Shown piece after piece: positions 1 through 8,098 of a DNA stretch of 64,000 nt. The position numbers were made by a program, and so were the translations under genes. The DNA is taken from the NCBI RefSeq assembly GCF_002088275.1, contig NZ_AQQS01000022.1, positions 33,919 to 97,918 of the forward strand, in the 5' to 3' direction. The stretch is from Aurantimonas sp. 22II-16-19i (GTDB lineage: Bacteria > Pseudomonadota > Alphaproteobacteria > Rhizobiales > Rhizobiaceae). Position 1 is the first letter of the stretch. Every line of letters starts with the position of its first letter. The notes beneath the pieces are model-generated. The model made no database searches, had not been told where the DNA came from, and saw nothing but the letters and a program-made list of their open reading frames with translations.

Positions 1-3000
1 TCGGGCTGGACCGGCAGGTCGGCCCCGCAGGCGGACGTTGCGTTGCGGGTGATCAGATAGAGCCGACCGCGTGCCGGATCGTCGGCGAGGGCGAGGAGGT
101 CGCCGAGCCTGTCGGCGAGCGGCCGAGGACCGTCCGGCACGACGACAACGGTCGCCTCGGACGCATCGTCCTTCGCCGCCAGACCACCCATCTCCGCCCA
201 TGCCCTCTCCAACAGGGCGCCATCCGGACCATCCGAAGCCAGCACGGCAACGCGGCGGCCGATAGCGGCGCTGCAGGTCGCCTGCGTCTCCTCCCACCGG
301 GTGATCAGCGACAGCTCCGGCAGCGGGGCGGTCTCTGGCGCCGGCCTCAGCGGTTTGACCACGATCCCGTCCATCTCCGCCAGGCAGTGGCCGGCCCTGT
401 CGTACAGCCTCGCATCGAAGCGCAGGCCGCGGCCGCGGTGGTCCCGCAGGCTCACCATGGCCCACAGGGACGGCGGCAGTTCGCCATGCAGCGTATAGGC
501 ATCGATGCCGGCGGGAACCAGCGGCTCGCAGGCGACCGTCAGGGCCAGCGCCGCCTGCAGGACGCCGTCGAGAAGGCATGGCGCCGTCTGCACGGACGGC
601 TCGCCAGACACGCTGCGATCGACGGCCAGCTGGGCAAGCACCGTCCGGCCGTCCGCCGCCAGGGAGAGGCTGCGAACCACCCTGAAGGCCGGGCCGTGCG
701 CGAGGCCGAGGGCGGCGAGCCGCGCCTGATGCCGGTCGGTCTCCAGAGGATGCGGGGCGGCAGCCGCCAATGCCGCGATCGGTCGTGCCTCGGGGCGATG
801 CCATGCGTCCGCCATCGGCGCATCCCCCGGCGGCGCCGCTGCAATCTGCGCCGAAAGGACGCGAAGGGCGCCGCTCGGACAGGCGGGATCACAGGCGAGC
901 ACTTCGAGCCCGCCGCCGAGATGCCGCGTGTCCAGCACCTGTCCCTGCCGCCGGTCGAGCCGGAACGGGGTGTGGAAGCGGATGTCGGCGAGGCGCACCG
1001 GCAGCGCCGGAGCATCCGTGTCGCGCACGGCCAGCGCCGTCCGCAGGGCAGCTTCCATGGCGGCGGTGCCGGGCAGGATCGCGACGCCCTCGATCCGGTG
1101 GTCGCCGAGAAAGGCGAAGACCTCCCGGTTGAGATCGGCGATCCAGCTCCGGGGAACCGGCGCCGGCTCCGCCCAGGGACTGGCGGCCGGATCGCCCAGC
1201 CGGTCGTGGGCCTGCACCTCGGCCTCGCGCCAGAGGCGCCGCCGATGCCAGCCGGTGACGGGCAGCGGGCAGGGGCTGCCGCCCGGCGCCATCCGCTTCC
1301 AGTCGATCCGCCCGCCGCTCAGATGGAAGCGGCCGATGGCCTGGCGCATCGCCCCGCGCTCGTCCTCCTGTCCGTCGAGGACCGCAATGACGGCGATCCT
1401 TCGCGCCTGCGCGCCGACGGCCTTCTGGACCGGGCTGCGAAGCACCGGCTTCGGCCCGATCTCGAGGCAGTGGGTTGCGCCGAGGGCGAATGCGGCTTCG
1501 AGAGCCGCCCGAAACCGCACCGGCGCGCGGACGTTCCTGCACCAGTAGGGCCCGTCCATCACGTCGTCGCCCGACAGGCGTCTGCCGGTGACGCTGGAGA
1601 CCAGGGGGATCTCAGGCGGTCGCGGCACGAGGCCGGCGAGCCGGTCGCCGAGCTCGCCAAGGATCGGGTCCATGTTGGCGCTGTGATAGGCGATGTCGCC
1701 GTCGAGGCGGCGGAACGGCACGCCCTGGCGATGCAATTCGCCTTCGGCTTCGGAAAGAACGGCGTTCCGCCCCGCCAGCGTGATCGACGCCACAGCGTTG
1801 ACGGCGGCGACCTCCAGCCCCGGCAGGCGCGCGCAGAGGGTCTCGGCTTCGGCCTCGCCGAGCGCTGCCGCCAGCATCCCGCCGTGTCCGGCCCGCCGGG
1901 TCTGCAGATCGGTCCGCGCCCACGAGACGACGAGCGCCTGCTCCAGGGTGAGATGCCCGGCGCAGTGGGCGGCGGCGACCTCGCCGGCGGAATGGCCGAG
2001 GCAGATGTCCGGCTCGACGCCGTAGCGCGCCAAAAGCTTTGCCAGCGCGACCTGCAACGCGAAGCTCGCCGGCTGGCCGATCCGGCCGTCGAGACGTGTC
2101 CTGTCGTTGCCCGCCACGCCCATGGCGTCGATCAGCGAGACGCCTGCCAGCGGCCGGAACGCCGCGTCGATCTCCTCCATCGCGTCCCGGAACACCGGTT
2201 CGCGGGCGAGGAGGTCGCGCCCCATCCCGGGCCATTGCGCTCCCATGCCGGAAAACACGAGCAGCGTCCGGGGCTCTCCGGCCGCGGCCATGTCGCAGCG
2301 CCGGCAGTCGGCGGGGCGAACCGCCCGGATCTTCGCCGCGATCGCCGCGGGAGCCTCGTCGCGTTCCACCCACACAGCGCCGCGATGGGCCCGGTGGCCC
2401 CGGCGCCTCGCCAGCGTATGAAGCAGGTCCACGGGCGAGGCGGTCTCGGCGTGGTCCGCGAGGCGCGGCAGCCAGGCGGCCAGCGCCTCGGCCGATTGCG
2501 CCGACAGCGGCAGCAGCGCCGGCCCGAACGCTTCCGGCGGTCCTTCCGCCACGGTGGTCCTGCAAGGCGCCGGGCCGATGATCGCATGGGCGCTGCTGCC
2601 GCCATAACCGAAGGCGTTGACCGCGACGTGGGGCGCCTCCAGCGGCTCGCAGGCCTCCGGCAGGCGCAGGCCGAGCGCCGAAAAGGGGATCGCCGGGTTC
2701 CGATGCCCGACCAGGAGATGCGGGGGAACCCGCCGCTCGCGGCAGATCAGCACCGCCTTGATGACGCCGGCGATTCCGGCGGCAGCTTCCAGATGGCCGA
2801 TATTGGCCTTCATCGACCCGATCGCGACCGCCCCGCGCCGGGCCCCGTGGTCACCTGATGCATGCCGCCCCGATCGATCATCCCCGGAGGCATGGTCCGG
2901 GGATCCATGGCCGTAGACGGCGCCGATCGAGCGCGCCTCGACGAGATCGCCCTGCACTGTGCCGGTGCCGTGGGCCTCGACATAGCCGATGTCTCGCGCC

Positions 3001-3899
3001 GCAAGGCCGCAGGCCGCGAGTGCCCTTCGCATCACCGCCGCCTGGGCATCGCCGTTCGGCGCGGAAATGCCGGCGCTGCGGCCGCCATGTCCGGTGGCGA
3101 CTGCCTCGACCACGGCGACGACTGGATCATCGTCCGCCAGGGCATCGGCCAGCCGCTTCAGCACCACGACGCCGCAACCCTCGCCGCGCCCGTAGCCGTC
3201 GGCGAGGCTGGAGAACGGTTTGCATCGCCCGTCGGCGGCGAGCAGCCCGGCCGCCGACATGGCGATCTGGTATTCCGGCCGGAGCATGACGCTCACACCT
3301 CCCGCCAGCGCCATGCCGCAGGCGCCGGCCTCGAGGTCCCGGACGGCAAGGGCGAGGGCGGTGAGGCTCGATGCGCAGGCGGTATCGACTGTCAGGCTGG
3401 GGCCGCGCAGGTCGAGGGCGTAGGACAGGCGGTTGGCGAGCATCGCCAGCGTCGAGCCGGCGGCCGAGAACCGCCCCAGCGCGCTGCGCGCCTGCGCCGA
3501 GAACTGGTTGAGGAGATGATCCGTTGTGAAGCCGCCGACATAGACGCCGACATCCTGGCCGGCGAGGCCGAAGGGATCGAGGCCCGCGGTCTCAAGGGCC
3601 TCGAAGGCGACTTCGAGCACGAGGCGCTGCTGGGGATCGAGGCCGGCGATTTCGTCCGGCGAGAAACCGAAGACGTCCGGGTCGAAGCCGCGGTAGTCAT
3701 GGTCGAGGAAATGGCCGCGCCCGGCCTCGGTCTTGCCGGCCGCACGGTCGCTGGCGACGAAGCGCCCCGCCGACCAGCGGTCCGGCGGCACCTCGCCGCA
3801 GAAACAGCGCGCCTCGAGCAACTGGCCGAAGAACTGCGAGGTCGTTGCCGCGCCGCCGGGAAACCGACCCTGGAACCCGATGATCGCGATCTTCGACAT
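1..3899 (-). CDS. type I polyketide synthase (KS-AT-DH...), 3' end outside window
   Basis: The reading frame is open from an ATG at 3899 to the left edge, giving at least 1,299 residues with the C-terminus missing. Ketosynthase: active-site Cys175 in DTACASS, then the two histidine motifs EAHGTGT and NIGHLE. Acyltransferase: GHSAGE with nucleophile Ser637. Dehydratase: DHRIEGVAILP, an HxxxGxxxxP motif with catalytic His934. The visible C-terminal part (TRWE..., LYLITRNA) resembles the structural half of a ketoreductase domain. The enzyme would extend and dehydrate an acyl chain held on an ACP that must lie beyond the window. An odd Gly/Asp/His-rich insertion of about 25 residues separates HGTGT from NIGHLE. 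No SD was used to choose the start; it gives the usual KS N-terminus (IAIIGFQGRFPG). The product cannot be predicted from this fragment. Confidence 0.9.
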   Translation of the reverse strand, partial: MSKIAIIGFQGRFPGGAATTSQFFGQLLEARCFCGEVPPDRWSAGRFVASDRAAGKTEAGRGHFLDHDYRGFDPDVFGFSPDEIAGLDPQQRLVLEVAFEALETAGLDPFGLAGQDVGVYVGGFTTDHLLNQFSAQARSALGRFSAAGSTLAMLANRLSYALDLRGPSLTVDTACASSLTALALAVRDLEAGACGMALAGGVSVMLRPEYQIAMSAAGLLAADGRCKPFSSLADGYGRGEGCGVVVLKRLADALADDDPVVAVVEAVATGHGGRSAGISAPNGDAQAAVMRRALAACGLAARDIGYVEAHGTGTVQGDLVEARSIGAVYGHGSPDHASGDDRSGRHASGDHGARRGAVAIGSMKANIGHLEAAAGIAGVIKAVLICRERRVPPHLLVGHRNPAIPFSALGLRLPEACEPLEAPHVAVNAFGYGGSSAHAIIGPAPCRTTVAEGPPEAFGPALLPLSAQSAEALAAWLPRLADHAETASPVDLLHTLARRRGHRAHRGAVWVERDEAPAAIAAKIRAVRPADCRRCDMAAAGEPRTLLVFSGMGAQWPGMGRDLLAREPVFRDAMEEIDAAFRPLAGVSLIDAMGVAGNDRTRLDGRIGQPASFALQVALAKLLARYGVEPDICLGHSAGEVAAAHCAGHLTLEQALVVSWARTDLQTRRAGHGGMLAAALGEAEAETLCARLPGLEVAAVNAVASITLAGRNAVLSEAEGELHRQGVPFRRLDGDIAYHSANMDPILGELGDRLAGLVPRPPEIPLVSSVTGRRLSGDDVMDGPYWCRNVRAPVRFRAALEAAFALGATHCLEIGPKPVLRSPVQKAVGAQARRIAVIAVLDGQEDERGAMRQAIGRFHLSGGRIDWKRMAPGGSPCPLPVTGWHRRRLWREAEVQAHDRLGDPAASPWAEPAPVPRSWIADLNREVFAFLGDHRIEGVAILPGTAAMEAALRTALAVRDTDAPALPVRLADIRFHTPFRLDRRQGQVLDTRHLGGGLEVLACDPACPSGALRVLSAQIAAAPPGDAPMADAWHRPEARPIAALAAAAPHPLETDRHQARLAALGLAHGPAFRVVRSLSLAADGRTVLAQLAVDRSVSGEPSVQTAPCLLDGVLQAALALTVACEPLVPAGIDAYTLHGELPPSLWAMVSLRDHRGRGLRFDARLYDRAGHCLAEMDGIVVKPLRPAPETAPLPELSLITRWEETQATCSAAIGRRVAVLASDGPDGALLERAWAEMGGLAAKDDASEATVVVVPDGPRPLADRLGDLLALADDPARGRLYLITRNATSACGADLPVQP

Positions 3900-4027
3900 C
3901 TGGCGGCCCGATCGGAACGGCGGCGCGAGACCGGACCGTAGCTTGCGCTACCGCCGAAGACAACCGGGCGTCCTTCGGCGCGCGGCAGGCCGCCGGCCCT
4001 CCCGGTAAAACCTCTGCCGGCGTTCGC

Positions 4028-4777
4028 TCAGCTCTCCGGCTGCAGTTCCAGATATTCCGGGTAGCGGCCGATGATGCTCGGCAGGGCGCTCAGCGTGCCG
4101 GACAGATGCTGCCGGATGGCGGCCTCGGCAGCCGCCGCGTCGGCACTCTCGATGCCGGTCAGGATGTCCGCGTGGCAGTCCAGGATGCCGGTCGTCTTGC
4201 CGGGATCGGGAAGGTTCAGGGCTCGCAGCCGGTCGATATGGCCGGAACGCTCGGAGATCACCCGCCAGAGCTGCGGAAACCCGGCCGCGTCACAGAGCGA
4301 GAGGTGGAAGTGCCGGTCGAGAATGGCGAATCGCTCCAGGTCGTCGGCCTCGACGGCGGCCCGTTGCAGCGACAGGATCTGCCGCGCCCGCAGCGTCGCG
4401 GACGCATCGCCCCGGCTGACGAGCGTCTTCATCACCTCGACTTCCAGGGCGACCCGCAGGAACTGGGTCTCCCTGGCATGGGCGACGTCGATCTTGGCGA
4501 CGACGGTACGGGACTGCGGGAAGATCTCGACCAGGCCCTCGCGCTGCAGCTGGAAGAAGGCGTCGCGCACCGGCGTCTGGCTGACGCCGTATTCGGCGGC
4601 GAGCTGGGCGCGGGACAACAACTCCCCCGGCTTCAGCCGCAGATCGACGATGCGCCGCCGCAGCGATCCGTAGATACCCTGGGAGGCGAGAGGGCGCCGC
4701 TCGAAGTCGCTGGGAAAGTCGAGATCGGGCGCAAGCGCCGCGTCGCCAGTCGAATGCATGGGCTGTCCGTCCGTCAA
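4028..4777 (-). CDS. GntR-family transcriptional regulator, FCD (FadR-type) subfamily
   Basis: A 249-residue protein. The N-terminal winged HTH spans about residues 35-100 (GIYGSLRRRIVDLRLKPGE, then QLAAEYGVSQTPVRDAFFQLQ), typical of GntR regulators. The C-terminal all-helical FCD ligand domain carries the metal/ligand signature D-x-x-F-H (LDRHFHLSLCD) and later histidines in DCHADIL and RQHLSG. It is transcribed away from the TRAP transporter operon that starts at 4883. The 105 bp between them is the natural place for a shared operator, so it probably senses a carboxylate carried or degraded by that operon and controls it. The ligand is unknown; the operator itself could not be assigned. Confidence 0.88.
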   Translation of the reverse strand: MTDGQPMHSTGDAALAPDLDFPSDFERRPLASQGIYGSLRRRIVDLRLKPGELLSRAQLAAEYGVSQTPVRDAFFQLQREGLVEIFPQSRTVVAKIDVAHARETQFLRVALEVEVMKTLVSRGDASATLRARQILSLQRAAVEADDLERFAILDRHFHLSLCDAAGFPQLWRVISERSGHIDRLRALNLPDPGKTTGILDCHADILTGIESADAAAAEAAIRQHLSGTLSALPSIIGRYPEYLELQPES

Positions 4778-4882
4778 ATCACGTGGCGCAGATGGTAACA
4801 GAGCTTGCGAGGGTCCAACAAATATATTAGTGCTTCAGCGCTCCGGTTGCGACCGGTGAAGTTTTTTCCAGGGAGGAAATTC

Positions 4883-5905
4883 ATGTCCATCCGCACGATC
4901 GTACTCGCCGGCCTCGCCTCGGCGGCGCTCTCGGCGCCCGCGCTCGCCGAGACCTACACCATCCAGACCTCGTTCAACGCCGGCGACTTCTCGACGACCT
5001 ATCTCACCGAGAACTGGCTGCCGAAGATCAAGGAGATGACCGAGGGCCGGGTCGAGATCAACCTGACGCCGTCCGGCTCGGTCGTGCCCTCCAAGGAAAC
5101 GCCGCAGGCGGTCTCGATGGGCGTCCTCGACGGCGACTTCACCTCGGTCAACTACTTCTCCGGTCAGGAGCCGGCCTTCGCCATCCTCGGTGACCTCATC
5201 TCCGGCTACGACACCCCCGCCCAGATGCTCGGCTTCTGCAAGGACGGCTCGGGCGAGAAGGTCTGGCAGAAGGCGCTGGACGAGATCGCCGATGGCCAGG
5301 CCCATCTCATCGGCTGCGGTCCCTACAGCCGCGAGTCGCTTCCCGCCCGCGTGCCGATCAGGACCTTCGAGGACCTGCAGGGCAAGAAGATCCGCTCGCC
5401 CGAGGGTCTCGCCTCGGCGGTGTTCGCGGCGGCCGGCGCGAGCCCGGTGTCGATCCCGTTCTCCGAAGTCTATGGCGCGCTGGAGAAGGGCATCGTCGAT
5501 GCCGCCGACGCCTCGGCCTACGTCAACAATGCCGCCACCGGCCTCAACGACGTCGCGCCCTATCCGCTCTATCCGGGCATCCACTCCATGCCGGCCATGG
5601 AGCTGACCATGAACAAGGACAAGTGGGACGGCCTCGAGCCGCAGGACCAGAAGGCGCTGCGCGACTGGTTCTACATGGCGATGGAGGACCTCACCAACGT
5701 CGTTCACGAGCAGGACGAGAAGCTCGCCCAGGAAGACGCCAAGAAGGAAGGCATCGAGGTCATCGACTGGTCCCAGGACAGCCGCGACAAGATGCGCGTC
5801 GTCGCCCGCAAGGAGTGGGAAAAGTTCGCCGAGAAGAGCCCCCTCGCCAAGGAAGCCCTCGAGGCGAACCTCGAATACATGAAGACCATCGGCCTGATGA
5901 ACTGA
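4883..5905 (+). CDS. TRAP transporter solute-binding protein (DctP family)
   Basis: A 340-residue periplasmic binding protein. I chose the ATG at 4883 because GGGAGGAA lies 5-6 bases upstream and it gives a clean Sec signal peptide (short basic start, hydrophobic core, cleavage after ALA-ETYT). The family pattern of the DctP fold is visible: GKKIRSPEG, whose Arg normally clamps the substrate carboxylate, followed by FSEVYGALEKGIVDAAD. It would deliver an organic acid to the DctQM membrane pair encoded next. With the downstream L-arabonate-dehydratase-like enzyme, the substrate is plausibly an aldonic (sugar) acid; that is inference. A GC-rich inverted repeat follows the stop, which may raise expression of this gene over the permease genes. 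Confidence 0.9.
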   Translation: MSIRTIVLAGLASAALSAPALAETYTIQTSFNAGDFSTTYLTENWLPKIKEMTEGRVEINLTPSGSVVPSKETPQAVSMGVLDGDFTSVNYFSGQEPAFAILGDLISGYDTPAQMLGFCKDGSGEKVWQKALDEIADGQAHLIGCGPYSRESLPARVPIRTFEDLQGKKIRSPEGLASAVFAAAGASPVSIPFSEVYGALEKGIVDAADASAYVNNAATGLNDVAPYPLYPGIHSMPAMELTMNKDKWDGLEPQDQKALRDWFYMAMEDLTNVVHEQDEKLAQEDAKKEGIEVIDWSQDSRDKMRVVARKEWEKFAEKSPLAKEALEANLEYMKTIGLMN

Positions 5906-6089
5906 GCCGGGGCCGGCTCCGGCCGGCCTGCGACCCTCCGGGTCCGGGCGCCCCCGCGGCGTCCGGATGTTGAGGCGATCGCACTCGACGACCCCACCCG
6001 CCTCGGCTGTCCCTGCTGCCCATCGCGGCCGCAGGCGCATGTCCGGTGGGCAGCCTTTCCCTTCGCTCCTTCGTGTCCCCGGAGACCCC

Positions 6090-6611
6090 ATGAGCAAGTT
6101 TCTGTCGCGCTATGCGGCGGCGATGGACCGCGCCAGCGTCTTCATCGGTCACGCCTGCTCGGCGCTATTCTTCGCCTGCATCGGCTTCTCGGCCCTCGAG
6201 GTCGTCATGCGCTACGGCTTCGATCATCCGACCTCGTGGTCGATCGAACTGACGATGGCCCTCTGTGCCATGGCCTGGGTGCTCTCCGTCGGCTACGTCA
6301 CCGAGCGCAACCGCCACATCTCCATCACCATGCTGGAACTCGTCGTCGGTCCGCGGGTCTGGCGCTGGTTCCGCCTGATGCAGATCCTCGTCGCGATCGT
6401 GACGATCTCGATCTTCGCCATGGCGGTCTGGGACCCGGCGCTCCGGGTGTTCTCGCGGCCGGAATCTTCCGGCACGTCGCTGAACTCGATCCAGCCGAGC
6501 CTCCTCAAGGTCTTCATCCTGGTGGGCGCGGTCCTCTACGTCCTCCAGCTCCTCGCCAATCTGATCCGCTGGGTGCAGGGCACCGAGAAGGCCGCGACCC
6601 ATGGGCATTGA
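6090..6611 (+). CDS. TRAP transporter small permease (DctQ family)
   Basis: A 173-residue integral membrane protein with four hydrophobic segments (about residues 15-40, 50-70, 90-115 and 130-160) and the family pattern WSIELTMALCAMAWVLSVGYVTERNRHIS around residues 49-77. It pairs with the large DctM subunit. I chose ATG 6090 because upstream in-frame starts add only a basic, non-membrane extension. It lies 184 bp after the binding-protein gene, a gap that holds a GC-rich hairpin (about 5909-5930), and its 3' end overlaps dctM by 11 bp, which suggests translational coupling of the two permease subunits. Confidence 0.88.
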   Translation: MSKFLSRYAAAMDRASVFIGHACSALFFACIGFSALEVVMRYGFDHPTSWSIELTMALCAMAWVLSVGYVTERNRHISITMLELVVGPRVWRWFRLMQILVAIVTISIFAMAVWDPALRVFSRPESSGTSLNSIQPSLLKVFILVGAVLYVLQLLANLIRWVQGTEKAATHGH

Positions 6612-7917
6612 GTACATCACCCTCCTGATCGTCGCCTCGCTTCTGGCGCTGATGGCGATCGGCATTCCCCTCGGCATCACCACGCTGCTGGTCTCGCTCG
6701 GCACCGCGGTGCTCTATTTCGGCGAGCGGGCGGGCTTCTTCCTCGTCTCGGCCAACGTCACCGAGGTGCTCCACAAATACGAGCTGATCGCCGTGCCGTT
6801 CTTCGTCTTCATGGCGAACGTCCTGGAGCGCTCGGGCATCGCCCACACGCTGTTCGAATCGATGGCGATCCTCGGCGGACGGTTCCGCGGCTCGGTCGCG
6901 GTGCAGACGACGATCGTCGCGGTGCTGCTCGCCGCCATGAGCGGCATCATGGGCGGCGAGATCGTCATGCTCGGCCTGATCGCTTTGCCGCAGATGCTGC
7001 GCCTCGGCTACGACCGGAAACTCTCGATCGGCATCATCTGCGCCGCCGGCGCGCTGGCGACGCTGATCCCGCCCTCGGTGGTGCTGATCGTCTACGGCCT
7101 CGCGGCCCAGGTCTCGATCACCAAGCTGTTCGCAGCCTCCGCGGTGCCCGGCCTGCTGCTCGCCGGCCTGTTCATCACCTACATCCTGATCCGGGTCCGG
7201 CTGAACCCGGCGATGGCGCCGATCTACGACATTCCCGAGACCGGCCTGCCGTTCTTCAACCGGCTGAAGTTCCTCAAGGGCGCGGTGCTGCCGGGCATCC
7301 TCATCGTCGTCGTCCTCGGCATGATCTATGGCGGCATCGCCACGGTGACGGAAGCCGCCGCCATCGGCGCGGTGGGCGCGGTGATGGTCTCCGCCGTCAC
7401 CGGCCAGCTCTCCTGGACGATGGTGCGCAACGCCATGCGCCAGACGGTGCTGACGGTCGGCTCGATCATCTGGCTGGTGCTCGGCGCGGTCTCGCTGATC
7501 GGCATCTACAACCGCATCGGCGGCGGCGACTTCCTGCGCGATCTCCTCGGCTCGCTCGACATCGCGCCGATCATGGTCATCGTCGTCATGATGCTGATCG
7601 TCATGGTGCTCGGCACGTTCCTGGAATGGATCGCGATCCTCTTCATCACCGTGCCGATCTTCGCGCCGGTGGTGGCCGATCTCGGCTACGATCCGATCTG
7701 GTTCGGCGTGCTCTTTGCCATGAACATCCAGATCTACTACCTCTCGCCGCCCTTCGGGCCCGCCTGCTTCTTCCTGAAGTCGGTGACCAAGGACATCGAG
7801 CTGCAGGAGATCTTCGCGGCGGTGCTGCCGTTCATCGGGCTGCAGGCGATCGGCCTCTTCCTGGTGCTGCTCTTCCCGCAGATCGCCCTGTGGCTGCCAT
7901 CCATGCTCGGCAACTAG
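6601..7917 (+). CDS. TRAP transporter large permease (DctM family)
   Basis: A 438-residue protein with about a dozen hydrophobic segments. Family hallmarks are AAMSGIMGGEIVMLGLIALPQM, GALATLIPPSVVLIVYGL (the conserved PPS/IPP hairpin region) and, near the C-terminus, NIQIYYLSPPFGPACFFLKS. It forms the Na+-driven transport channel together with DctQ and receives substrate from the binding protein at 4883. The start codon lies inside the end of dctQ (11-bp overlap). Length and order (P-Q-M) are normal for the family. The gene is followed after 15 bp by a very small membrane protein gene that is not a standard part of TRAP operons. Confidence 0.92.
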   Translation: MGIEYITLLIVASLLALMAIGIPLGITTLLVSLGTAVLYFGERAGFFLVSANVTEVLHKYELIAVPFFVFMANVLERSGIAHTLFESMAILGGRFRGSVAVQTTIVAVLLAAMSGIMGGEIVMLGLIALPQMLRLGYDRKLSIGIICAAGALATLIPPSVVLIVYGLAAQVSITKLFAASAVPGLLLAGLFITYILIRVRLNPAMAPIYDIPETGLPFFNRLKFLKGAVLPGILIVVVLGMIYGGIATVTEAAAIGAVGAVMVSAVTGQLSWTMVRNAMRQTVLTVGSIIWLVLGAVSLIGIYNRIGGGDFLRDLLGSLDIAPIMVIVVMMLIVMVLGTFLEWIAILFITVPIFAPVVADLGYDPIWFGVLFAMNIQIYYLSPPFGPACFFLKSVTKDIELQEIFAAVLPFIGLQAIGLFLVLLFPQIALWLPSMLGN

Positions 7918-7932
7918 ACGAGGAGGCTCACG

Positions 7933-8094
7933 ATGCAGACCGATCTTCACGACGAAAGCGAAGAGGGCATCTCGGCGGCGGCCTTCGACGCCGAGGAGAA
8001 GAGCGACCAGGCGGACTTCGGCAACTGGCCGGAGATCGTCGGCCTCGTGCTCGTCCTCCTCATCACCTACATGATCCTCGAAGTCACCGGATAG
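7933..8094 (+). CDS. 53-residue single-span membrane protein, function unknown
   Basis: A small gene between the TRAP permease and the dehydratase. Its ATG at 7933 follows a strong SD (GAGGAGG, 7919-7925) by about 7 bases, and the stop is 4 bases before the next ATG (8099). The product has an acidic N-terminal half (about 12 Asp/Glu in the first 35 residues), then one hydrophobic span, IVGLVLVLLITYMILEV, and ends VTG. The dedicated SD and tight packing argue for a real gene. It could be an accessory subunit of the transporter or an anchor for the enzymes; no family is recognised. Confidence 0.65.
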   Translation: MQTDLHDESEEGISAAAFDAEEKSDQADFGNWPEIVGLVLVLLITYMILEVTG

Positions 8095-8098
8095 CTTC

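Noticed and set aside
387..2858. Long plus-strand open frame opposite the PKS gene
   Set aside because: Its translation is Arg/Gly/Ala-rich with no domain, and it is the mirror of the KS-AT-DH reading frame, whose motifs are clear. It is a codon-bias shadow.
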